Positions 54,351-64,000 of a DNA stretch of 64,000 bases are shown piece by piece. A program made the position numbers and the translations under genes. The notes beneath the pieces were generated by a model. That model did not search any database. It saw only the letters and a list, made by a program, of their open reading frames with translations, and was not told the origin of the DNA. The DNA comes from Lucinisca nassula (lineage: Eukaryota; Mollusca; Bivalvia; Lucinida; Lucinidae). The stretch's first letter is position 1. Every line of letters starts with the position of its first letter. The stretch spans positions 167,326,652-167,390,651 of the forward strand of contig OY757012.1 of the NCBI GenBank assembly GCA_963580285.1, written 5' to 3'.

Positions 54351-54654
54351 TGTTTGTTTGTTTGATTTGAGGTTTAACAACCCTGTCAACACTGTAAAGG
54401 TCATTTTGGAGACGTTGCTTCCAATTTTGTGGGACTTTTACCCGACATTGAGATGAAATGACATCTCAAGCCCTGTCGCCCAATGAAATCAATAGGGTTT
54501 ATTAGCATGGAGGGTCCACCTCGCACCGCAGTTCCTGGACAGGCTTAGATCCTCTAAGCGGTTTACCAGTCATAGTGTGCGGGCCGGATTCAGCTCTGCG
54601 TGGAAGCATCATGCAGCCCATATATTTCTTCAAGCCCCTATGGGCGGGGGCTTC
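54351..54654 (-). repeat. SINE-E copy in the minisatellite
   Basis: Head ending CCTATGGGCGGGGGC and tail TTTGTTTGTTTGTTTGATTT; the flanks ACTTTTAAAGGA and TACTCTTAAAGG... are minisatellite text, so the duplication cannot be delimited exactly. Confidence 0.85.
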
Positions 54655-55064
54655 TACTCTTAAAGGAAATAATTTGCTCCTCATAGGGGTCTACTCTTAA
54701 AACAAAGAATTTGCTCCTCATAGGGGTCTACTCTTAAAGCAAAGAATTTGCTCCTCTGATGATAGGGGTCAACTCTTAAAGGAAAGATTTTGCACCTCAT
54801 AGGGGTCTACTCTTAAAGGAAATAATTTGCTCCCCATAGGGGTCTACTCTTAAAGATTTCACTCCTCATAGGGGTCTACTCTTAAAGGACAGAATTTGCT
54901 CCCCATAGGGGTCTACTCTTAAAGGAAAGATTTCACTCTTCATAGGGGTCTACCCTTAAAGGAAATAATTTGCTCCCCATAGGGGTCTACTCTTAAAGGA
55001 AATAATTTGCTCCCCATCGGGGTCTACTCTTAAAGGAAAGATTTCACTCCTCATAGGGGTCTAC

Positions 55065-55694
55065 CATCCGCAACTATTATTGACATTTATACCTTTGGCG
55101 CAAAGGATTAAGCCTTTTGTTGTGCGCTGACCTTCTCGGCTTACCTGTACAGAATCGCTTGTTGGAAATAGCAGGCGCTTTAATGGAAAACAATTTTTAA
55201 ACAAATATAACTTTTTTATTTTACAATTTGACAAACATGTTCCGATTTAATCTAATTGTCCGTTTAAATTCCTTTAAGACGATATCAAATAAGTGGAACT
55301 TTTATTTAATTAGCTGCCGGCATTTTTCTTTTAAAATTAATAACCCTTAATCCTTACTTAAATCATACAAAACTGTGGAAAAACAGCGACAGTACCCTAC
55401 TTTAACGGCTAAAATCTGCACTTTCTGTTAATATTATGAAAAAGCGCCCGTATCAGACGCAATGTGTTTACAATATTGTGCATTTTGATAGCAATTATAA
55501 TATTTCAAGATAATATTTAATAACGGCATTTTGCGATTAAACTTGGAGCTTATTCAGAAAAAGCTTTATCGTCTACACACGCGTGTAATCCCAAAGCGGG
55601 TCATTTTCAATCGACTGTAAAATCAACACATCTTCGCCTTGGCATCTCCTTGGAATGTAAATCAATCTAAGAATGCGGTGCCTGATCTGCATCT
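55065..55694. other. Apparently unique AT-rich sequence
   Basis: No repeat family recognised. On the minus strand GATTCTGTACAG|GTAAGCCG (55152-55138) looks like a strong splice donor, but the upstream frame is closed. It could end a non-coding exon. Several CpG-containing words (ACACGCGTGTAATCC, AAGCGCCCGTAT) occur. No coding evidence. Confidence 0.35.
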
Positions 55695-55893
55695 TATTTA
55701 TTTATTTATTTATTTATTTATTCAAGTAGTTTTTTCTTTTTATTTCCATGATTAGATTTTTGCACATTCTTTATACTTACTACGCAAATTAAAATAAACA
55801 TTGCTAGTAATAAGATTTATGATTACATTTGTTTGTTTTGTATGTTTGTATGATTATAGCTGAAAGAAAGAAAGAAAGAAAGAAAGAAAGAAG
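55694..55893. repeat. Simple repeats (TTTA)n and (GAAA)n
   Basis: (TTTA) about 7 copies at 55695-55722 and (AAAG) about 7 copies at 55864-55891. Similar (ATT)n tracts lie at 56418-56448 and 56943-56970. Confidence 0.9.
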
Positions 55894-56990
55894 CCCATGT
55901 GAATTCGTCACTAAATTTCTAAAAAGTTAAAAATTTATCTTTGTTATAATTTATATCTTATTCCCATTACTCAAATACAGGCTAATCTGACATTTCGTTG
56001 TTCGCACATTGTTTTGCTGGAATACCAGAGGAATGCTTGTTTTATATTACTTTTTTTTTTCTTTTTGTAACACTGTTTGATTATTTAAATGCTATTGTGA
56101 ATTCAGTCTGGTAAATATAAAAAAAAACGTTAAGATGCCATTAATGCCTATGTTAATTGTTTTGTATTCATCATTATCATCTTGGTTGTAATGAACACCT
56201 CATTAAAAACTGCTTTATATAGAGAAAACTGGGGTTTACTGTGGTATTCATTTTTTCATTTCTTGTCTGAAACATAGTTTGTGGGTACTCGTTTGAGCCA
56301 CCTCAATGAGGCGGTTCTAACTATGTTTTTAGTATTGATGAGTTTACTTTGACGAATTAATTGTTTTTGAGATATCAAAAATGCACTATGCCGCACGGAT
56401 GTATTATCGTAATGTGATTATTATTATTATTATTATCATTATTATTCATTTATGTATAATCTAATGATTATTAGAAAATTTTCTTATTTATTTATTTTTA
56501 TTTATTTCAACTGTTAAATTATTTAAGATAAGGTGTGTACCCTATTTCTGGTGTTCTTTCCATGATGCTGTGAAAAAGAATATGCATGTAAACCAAACTT
56601 TATACAAAACAGTCAGGTAATCAGGAATCAGTATGATTTTACACAAAAACATGGGTAGAAAGTACTTGAAAGAACCATATCAGTTTGGCGGTTCTGTGCC
56701 CATATATTTTTTCAGCTCACTCAGGGGGGAAACATCACTGAAGACAATTATCGCTTTTTATGACACACGTAATGTGTATTGTATACCGGCTACTGACCGT
56801 CAGGAAGCCCGGCGATTAATGGACACGCGCGCAATGTATACTGTATTACCGTCTTTCAGGAGAGATTAAAATTTATCGAATGACTTTATTCATATGCATT
56901 AAGTTTTAAGCAGAATCGGTACTATTTAGATAATGAGTATCTATTATTATTATTATTATAATTATTATTTGTATATCTTGGATCCAAATT
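55894..56990. other. Mostly unrecognised AT-rich sequence
   Basis: Includes a snapback G half-core (TGTGGGTACTCGTTTGAGCC, 56281-56300, with AATGAGGCGGTTCTAAC). An open frame at 56633-56869 contains GRKYLKEPYQFGGSVPIYFF but has no recognised family and no splice context. CpG-containing words (CACGCGCGCAATG) set 56760-56870 apart from its surroundings. Confidence 0.35.
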
Positions 56991-56994
56991 ACAT

Positions 56995-57287
56995 GTTTGT
57001 TTGTTTGTTTGATTTGAGGTTTAACGACCCCGTAAACGCTGTATAGGTCATTTTGTGGGACTTTTACCCGACAATAAGATGAAGTGACATCTCAAACCCT
57101 ATCGCCCAATGAAACCAATAGGGTTTATAAGCATGGACGGTCTGACTCACACCGCTTTGCCTGGGCAGGCTTAGATCCTCTAAGCGGTTTACCAGTACTG
57201 GTGTGCGGTCAGTTTCAGCTCTGCGCGGAAGCATCATGCAGCCCATCTATTTCTTCAAGCCCCGATGGGCGGGGGCCGTGAAATATA
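56995..57287 (-). repeat. SINE-E copy
   Basis: Tail side TGTTTGTTTGTTTGATTTGA, head CAAGCCCCGATGGGCGGGGG. It carries a 35-bp deletion between TATAGGTCATTTT and GTGGGACTTTTAC. Confidence 0.85.
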
Positions 57288-57528
57288 CATGTATATTGGG
57301 TCCAAGTTACGAGAATACATGCGTTTGACATTGTACCTTCTAATAGGTTGTGGGTTTTTGCTAGAACCGTTGCTTTGAAATTTATTTTAATTGCTTCAAC
57401 AGACAAATACATATTATCCAAGCTTTGCTAGAGCCGTTCTATAGAGTACCCACAACCTATGTCTTGTACAGAAGAAAAGGTTTGGGATAATTGCTGGAAA
57501 CGCTTCATTGACAACATACGTCTTTAAT

Positions 57529-57660
57529 TTGCCCCCATCAACACTGTATAGGTCATTTTGGAGACGTTGCTTCCAATTTTGTGGGACTTTTACCCGACAT
57601 TTAGATGAAATGACATCTCAAGCCCTGCCACCTAATTACACTATTAGGGTTTATATGCAT

Positions 57661-57751
<91 letters not shown>

Positions 57752-57760
57752 GGATGGATG

Positions 57761-57853
<93 letters not shown>

Positions 57854-58021
57854 CCGTGTCGCCCAATGAAACCAATAGGGTTTATTAGCATGGAACCGCG
57901 GTTCCTGGACAGGCTTAGATCCTCTAAGCGATTTACCAGTGCTAGTGTGCGGGCCGGATTCAGCTCTGCGTGGAAGCATCATGCAGCCCATCTATTTCTT
58001 CAAGCCCCTATGGGCGGGGGC
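57529..58021 (-). repeat. SINE-E copies disrupted by GATA arrays
   Basis: The first part (GCCCCCATCAACACTGTATA to TTATATGCATG) runs into a GATA tract at 57661. After it, CCGTGTCGCCCAATGAAACC restarts the element upstream of the break point, so about 40 bp is represented twice. Two copies or a repair event are implied. Confidence 0.75.
57661..57852. repeat. (GATA)n microsatellite, interrupted
   Basis: About 47 units with three GGAT variants near 57750-57762. The open frames through it read repeating YLSI and are not genes. Confidence 0.95.
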
Positions 58022-58930
<909 letters not shown>

Positions 58931-59060
58931 TATTGTGTCAATGAAGATCTGCCCGCACGAAACTCAGTAATTGCTTTAAAATGTGCGACCAGTAATATGT
59001 CAAGGAAAACCTTTTACTTTCTAAATCTTTAGAAACGCATTGTCTTTATTCATTAGTTTT
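58931..59060. repeat. GATA-associated dispersed repeat, copy 1
   Basis: TTATTGTGTCAATGAAGATC and GCTTTAAAATGTGCGACCAG recur at 60098-60190 (ATTATTGTGTCAAGACAGAT, preceded by AGATAGATAAT) and 60990-61080 (GCTTTAAAATGTGCGACCAG). The GATA tract appears to be an internal part of this family. Confidence 0.65.
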
Positions 59061-59224
59061 TGCGTACAACTCGATATGACAACAATATCATTCTATGTCT
59101 GCGGCGTAAAACAAATTAAATAAAAAATGTTGTAAATAATTATATTATCTAAATGCACGGCCAGTATTGTGGCCCAAAACAACAACAACAACAACAACAA
59201 AAATGTAATATTCAGCATTTCAGC

Positions 59225-59390
59225 AGCCGAACTGAGGCGGTTGGTTCTAACTAGTACCCACAACCTATGTCTTGGTGCAGAAATAAAGAAAATAATGTAT
59301 ACCACCGAAGCCCCACTTTTCTCTATATAAGTGGGGGTTAGAGGGTTTTCATTACACGGACTTGCTATCGTGATGATAAATCGGTGATTA
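59225..59390. repeat. Snapback G, right half
   Basis: GAGGCGGTTGGTTCTAACTA, then GTACCCACAACCTATGTCTT and GCAGAAATAAAGAAAATAAT. Confidence 0.6.
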
Positions 59391-59869
59391 TTTAAGCAAG
59401 AAGTGTAATCTCGGATGAGACCCGGAGTCTTAATTGTTCATTTTAGCTGAATTATTCTAGGTATATGATATTACTTTTTAAATACAACTACAGGTCAAGT
59501 TGCCACTTACTGGTCTAGTGACTACTGTGTTTAACAGCGCGCGTCACGATACTTGGTGATAATTCAATTATCAACAGGTAGTTGGAAGTGTGCTTACTCA
59601 ATGTATTGATCGATTAACAATCCCTCATGAACGATTATATTGACGAGCGTCATCTACCTGAGCAGAAAGAAAAAAAGAGCGCATATGATGAAGTTATCGT
59701 CAAAGATGTATCGTCAGTTAAGAAAAACAGAAAGATTTACTCGTTTTGCACGAAAAAAAAAATAAGGAAGAGAAACATATAAACTAGCTAAAAGACATTT
59801 GCAGCACAGGCCGCCACAATTACCTCTTCACGGGAAAGAGAATAATACAGTATTCTTATTGCTTGTTTA

Positions 59870-59960
59870 AAATATAGACTGTTGAACCTCATTAGAATCG
59901 CCTCGACGAGGCGTTCTTACGTGTACTCAAACTCTGTGTTATCAGCATAAATGAGAATAT
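59870..59960. repeat. Snapback G hairpin
   Basis: AATATAGACTGTTGAACCTC, then GAATCGCCTCGACGAGGCGT (hairpin), and the diverged right arm ACTCAAACTCTGTGTTATCA. Confidence 0.65.
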
Positions 59961-60199
59961 AACAATATTTCATAATAAATAAATAAATAAAGATGAATAT
60001 TATTTGTGAACAACTAAAAACTAGAATTGTCTTATGCGAAGTTGTTTATCAATGATGGCATGATAAGGCTTACTGAGTCACTAAACAGACAGATAGATAA
60101 TCGGCCATTATTGTGTCAAGACAGATTTATCCGCATTAAAATCAGTAAGAGTATCTCCTTTATATTTCTATGCTTACAACTCAGACTCAAGGTTCTCGT

Positions 60200-60490
60200 C
60201 TTAACGGATACATTACGAAAACACGCCTGTACAAATCCATTGTAAATTTAACCACTAAACAATGAAAATTTTCAGATGAAAAATTGTGTTATTTTTCATA
60301 TTTCTGCTCAAAACATAGATTGTGTGTGCTCGTTAGAACCGCATCGGCGAGGCGGTTCTGTCGCGTGCCCAAAATCTATGTTTTTTTAGCAGAAATAAGA
60401 AAAATAATTCATACCCCTCCAAACCCCAGTTTTACTGTACGAAAGTGGGGTTTAAGGGGTCAAATTTATATCGCCATGCTTTCGTGATGT
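60200..60490. repeat. Snapback G MITE, full length
   Basis: Ends ATTACGAAAACACGCCTGTA and ATCGCCATGCTTTCGTGATG; core GATTGTGTGTGCTCGTTAGA against its inverse (60318-60378). Confidence 0.75.
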
Positions 60491-60514
60491 AGCTCGATAT
60501 AACAGTTATTTCAC

Positions 60515-60543
60515 GGGCCGGTACGTAAATATTGTACCGGCCC
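60515..60543. other. Perfect 10-bp-arm palindrome beside a SINE head
   Basis: GGGCCGGTAC (60515-60524) and its inverse GTACCGGCCC (60534-60543) with a 9-base AT loop. The right arm overlaps the first bases of the SINE-R head. Confidence 0.8.
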
Positions 60544-60853
60544 CGATAGCTCAGTTGGTAGAGTGTCCGCTCCGGGGAACGGGAGGTCACGGGTTCGATC
60601 CCGGGCCGCGACATACCAAAGTCGTTAAAAATGGTACTAGCTGCTCCTCGCTTGGCACTCAGATTTACGGGGTAGAGCTAGGACTGGTCGACCCAGTGTC
60701 AGGATAATGTGACTGGGTGTGGTATCATGTAATGTGTCTGGGACATGATACTTCAGTGAGGCAGCACTATAAAAGTGAGCATTGAGCTCCCTGTCACAAC
60801 CAGACACCGTCGTGATATGACTGAAAAATTGTTGAAAGCGACGTTAAACCCGA

Positions 60854-60856
<3 letters not shown>
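60540..60856 (+). repeat. SINE-R (tRNA-derived) with CA tail
   Basis: A-box GATAGCTCAGTTGGTAGAGT, B-box CGGGTTCGATCCCGGGCC; central part AGCTAGGACTGGTCGACCCA; tail AAAGCGACGTTAAACCCGAA then (CA)n. The tRNA-like head pairs as GGCCCCG/CGGGGC-type arms, but the anticodon arm is irregular, so it is not a functional tRNA gene. Confidence 0.8.
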
Positions 60857-60949
<93 letters not shown>

Positions 60950-60950
60950 G
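60857..60950. repeat. (CA)n then (CG)n microsatellite
   Basis: About 38 CA units followed by about 8 CG units, directly at the SINE-R 3' end. Confidence 0.95.
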
Positions 60951-61190
60951 TAAATCTTGCAGACAACAATAGAAAATATATACTTCTATATAACTGCTTT
61001 AAAATGTGCGACCAGTCATATGTCTGGAAAACTTTTAATTCGAAATCTTCAGCAAAGCACTGTCTGTATTTTTGTAATAAAGTAACATTTACATTTATAT
61101 TTCAGCAGATCAGCGTTTTAGTCACTTTCTGCTGATCCGCAGCCTGCTTAATTCAGCAGGTTTTTCAGCGTATTAGACAGGCCCCATTAA
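60951..61190. repeat. GATA-associated dispersed repeat, copy 3, and flank
   Basis: GCTTTAAAATGTGCGACCAG at about 60999 matches 58974. A TTTCAGCAGATCAGCG/CTGCTGATCCGCAG motif (61101-61145) forms a small hairpin. Confidence 0.5.
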
Positions 61191-61199
61191 GATAGCATA

Positions 61200-61410
61200 T
61201 CCGCGGGACATAGTGTTTTTCTTTTCTTTCTTTTTTTTTTTTTCGTATCTCCAAAATGGCAATTCATATCTCACAAACGGTTATCTACTATGTCTTGGTG
61301 CAGATATTAGAAATTGTAATACAGTTTTTTTTCTATGTAAAGTAGGATTTAAAGGGGTTTTCTTTACATGGACTTGTGAATATGTGGCATTTCTAAACAA
61401 TGTCAATTAA
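61200..61410. repeat. Snapback G relative, core lost
   Basis: CGCGGGACATAGTGTTTTTC, TATCTCCAAAATGGCAATTC, CTATGTCTTGGTGCAGATAT and AAAGGGGTTTTCTTTACATG are outer parts of the family at 51940. Confidence 0.5.
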
Positions 61411-61587
61411 AATAATTCAACTGACACCCACCATAAACTATTAAGTTTTTTTTCCTTCTTCTTTTTTTTCTAATATATAAAGAAGAATATTTCATTCCAG
61501 CACACACAAAAATAGGATTTTTGAGAACCAATAATATTTTGTGTTAAGCACAAAAAAGGCTCACTTTTAAAAGAGTAATTTTTTTAG

Positions 61588-61700
61588 TAACGACAGAACA
61601 GAACTTTATTTATTTGGAGATAAACTCAGGCCACACCAAAACAGCCAGTCCGAAATTAACTAGACATCAATTGACATGAACGATTCTCGTTCAGTATCCC
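61588..61700 (-). repeat. Possible LINE 3' end
   Basis: On the minus strand the sequence ends in CAAATAAATAAAGTTCTGTT, then CTGTC; an AATAAAGTTCTGTTCTG tail is a common LINE 3'-end pattern in molluscs. No reverse transcriptase text is attached. Confidence 0.35.
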
Positions 61701-61869
61701 CCGGGGTCTAAAAGCGAAACTGATTTCACACACAGCCGGCTTATAACACAGTTGAGATTACACAACAGGTACCTATTATAGGCCTCAGTCAAAGGGAGAC
61801 AATCCAATATTGACTTGTAGTGTGACTATCAGGGAACAGGTGAATAGATTAAATGTCAGATAAAGTTGG

Positions 61870-64000
61870 CCATGCTCTTAAAGGACAGAATTTGCACCCC
61901 ATAGGGGTCTACTCTTAAAGGAAAGATTTCACTCTTCATAGGGGTCTACCCTTAAAGGAAATAATTTGCTCCCCATAGGGGTCTACTCTTAAAGGAAATA
62001 ATTTGCTCCCCATCGGGGTCTACTCTTAAAGGAAAGATTTCACTCCTCATAGGGGTCTACTCTTAAAGGAAAGAATTTGCTCCTCATTTGGGTCTACTCT
62101 TAAAGCAAAGAATTTGCTCCTCTGATGATAGGGGTCTACTCTTAAAGCAAAGAATTTGCTCCTCTGATGATAAGGGTCTACTCTTAATGGAAAGAATTTG
62201 CTCATCATTGGGGTCTACTCTTAAAGGAAACAATTTGCTCCCCATAGGGGTCTACTCTTAAAGGAAATATTTGCTCCCCATAGGGGTCTTCTCGTAAGGA
62301 AAGATGTTGCTCCTCATAGGGGTCTACTCTTAAAGGAAAGAATTTGCTCTTCATAGGGGTCTACTTTTAAGGGAAAGATTTTCCTCCTCATATGGATCTA
62401 CACTTTAAGGAGGGATTTTCCTCCTCATTGGTGTCTGTTCTTAAAGGAAAGAATTGCTCCTCATAGGGGTCTACTCTTAAAGGAAGGATTTTCCTTCTCA
62501 AAGGGATATACTCTTAAAGGAAAGAATTTGCTCCCCATAGGGGTCTACTCTTAAAGGACAGAATTTGCTCCTTGTCGGGGTCTACTCTTAAAGGAAAGAA
62601 TTTGCTCCTAATAGGGCTCTACTCTTAAAGGACAGAATTTGCTCATCAGTGGGGTCTACGTTTAAAAGAAAGATTTTGCTACTCATAGGGGTCTACTCTT
62701 AAAGGACAGAATTTGCTCCTTGTCGGGGTCTACTCTTAAAGGAAATAATTTGCTCCTAATTGGGGTCTACTTTTAAAGGAAAGATTTTACTCCTCATATG
62801 GGTCTACTCTTAAAGGAAAGATTTTGCTCCTCATAGGGGTCTACTCTTAAAGGGAAGAATTTGCTCCTCATAGGGGTCTACTCTTAAAGAAAGAATTCGC
62901 TCCCCATAGGGGTCTACTCTTAAAGGACAGAATTTGCTCCCCATAGGGGTCTACTCTTAAAGGACAGATTTCGCTCCTCATAGGGGTCTACTCTTAAAGG
63001 AAATAATTTGCTCCTAATTGGGGTCTACTTTTAAAGGAAAGATTTTACTCCTCATAGGGGTCTTCTCTTAAAGGAAAGATTTTGCTCCTCATAGGGGTCT
63101 ACTCTTAAAGGGAAGAATTTGCTCCTCATAGGGGTCTACTCTTAAAGGAAAGAATTTGCTCCTCAAAGGGGTCTACTCTTAAAGGAAAGATTTTGCTCCT
63201 CATTGGGTTCTACTCTTAAAGGAAAGATTTTGCTCTTCATTGGGGTCATCTCTTTCCTCCTCATAGGAGTCTACTCTTAAAGGACAGAATTTGCTCCTCA
63301 TTGGGGTCTACTCTTAAAGGAAAGAGTTTACTCCTCATAGGGGTCTACTCTCAAAGATAGATTTTACTCTTCATTGGGGTCTACTCTTAAAGGAAAGATT
63401 TTCCTCCTCATAGAGGTCTACACTTAAAGAAAAGAATTTGCTCTTCATTGGGGTCTACTCTTAAAGGAAAAAATTCGCTCCTAATAGGGCTCTACTCTTA
63501 AAGGACAGAATTTGCTCATCATTGGGATCTACTCTTAAAAGAAAGATTTTGCTACTCATAGGGGTCTACTCTTTAAGGAAGGATTTTCCTACTCATAGGG
63601 ATATACTCTTAAAGGAAAGAATTTGCTCCCCATAGGGGTCTACTCTTAAAGGACAGAATTTGCTCCTCTGACATCGGGGTCTACTCTTAAAGGAAAGATT
63701 TTACTCCTCATTGGGGTCTACTCTTAAAGGAAAGATTTTGCCCCTCATAGGGGTCTACTCTTAAAGGGAAGAATTTGCTCCTCATAGGGGTCTACTCTTA
63801 AAGGAAAGAATTTGCTCCTCAAAGGGGTCTACTCCAAAGGAAAGATTTTGCTCTTCATTGGGTTCTACTCTTAAAGGAAAGATTTTGCTTTTCATTGGGG
63901 TCATCTCTTTCCTCCTCATAGGAGTCTACTCTTAAAGGACAGAATTTGCTCCTCATTGGGGTCTACTCTTAAAGGAAAGAGTTTACTCCTCATAGGGGTC
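61870..64000. repeat. 37-bp minisatellite, array 2 (runs off the window)
   Basis: About 57 units of the same 37-base unit as array 1. Higher-order copies are visible: a distinctive truncated unit (TCATCTCTTTCCTCCTCATA) at 63246 and 63901, 655 bp apart, and a TGCTCCTAATTGGGGTCTAC unit at about 62752 and 63010, 258 bp apart. The first 184 bp repeat 54881-55064. Confidence 0.9.

Larger units (their letters stand above)
53690..55064. repeat. 37-bp minisatellite, array 1
   Basis: Unit: GGGGTCTACTCTTAAAGGAA plus AGAATTTGCTCCTCATA, 37 bases, with variants such as ATTTTGCTCC, AATAATTTGC and CCCCATA. About 20 units, interrupted by two SINE-E copies. The unit equals one arm of the snapback D core. Confidence 0.9.

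Noticed and set aside
56633..56869. 78-codon frame with GRKYLKEPYQFGGSVPIYFF
   Set aside because: No recognisable domain, no splice context, and close to snapback and SINE debris; kept only as a note.
57601..57991. Open frames rich in YLSI repeats on the minus strand
   Set aside because: They are translations of the GATA microsatellite and the flanking SINE-E; a four-base repeat without stops is open in several frames.
59627..59782. 51-codon frame starting MNDYIDERHLPEQKEKKS
   Set aside because: Not obviously random in composition, but lysine-rich from an A-rich tract, with no splice donor, family match or supporting context.
60540..60615. tRNA gene candidate
   Set aside because: It has good A and B boxes, but the anticodon arm does not fold cleanly and the sequence continues into a SINE body and tail.
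60753..60972. Cys/Val and His/Thr repeat frames
   Set aside because: They arise from the (CA)n/(CG)n microsatellite.

Overview
The window is animal nuclear DNA, most likely from a bivalve mollusc and perhaps a venerid clam. It has spliced genes with GT-AG introns, low coding density, and very many short interspersed elements: tRNA-like SINEs, snapback MITEs, and HINE/Helentron-type elements with internal tandem repeats. The species assignment is inferred from repeat style only.

Genes. (1) On the + strand, eight exons between 1054 and 26916 join in one frame. The intron phases are 2,1,0,0,1,1,1 and together they encode the last 517 residues of a Pro/Ser/Glu-rich protein whose 5' part lies left of the window. 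A TALPID3 (KIAA0586)-type C-terminus is my best but unproven guess. A long 3' UTR follows, with a candidate poly(A) signal at 28156. (2) On the - strand, 53159-53318 is the last coding exon of an LC3C-type ATG8 protein. Its stop codon follows the conserved lipidation glycine directly. The upstream exons are not in the window. No other host gene is supportable.

Layout. 1-26 kb: the first gene, with introns filled by MITEs, SINEs, HINEs, a PIF/Harbinger derivative (10332-11524) and two larger TIR elements with about 6-bp target duplications (13177-16177 and 22593-26213). 26.9-28.3 kb: 3' UTR. 28.3-30.7 kb: a 5'-truncated LINE with a 14-bp target duplication and about 0.8 kb of apparent 3' transduction. 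31-53 kb: almost continuous nested repeats. 53.1-53.3 kb: the LC3 exon. 53.7-55.1 and 61.9-64.0 kb: a 37-bp minisatellite. 57.6-58.9 kb: very long GATA arrays.

Repeat names used below are local labels. SINE-E: about 300 bp, CAAA tail, copies on both strands. SINE-N, -F, -S, -R: tRNA-like heads. Snapbacks A, A2, B, C carry a common hairpin core with a CAAACAGTGTAGACC-like arm. Snapback D is the apparent source of the minisatellite. Snapback G has the core TGTGGGTGCTCGTTAGAACC. Snapback H starts TACACCACAACCTC. Snapback I starts CGATGGCTCGAACACC. HINE-J starts TTTTTAGCTCACC, HINE-K starts ATACCCCCACAAA, HINE-L starts TATGCCCCCGCC, and HINE-M starts GAGCTGTCACTG. All were recognised by eye and boundaries are approximate unless a target duplication is quoted.
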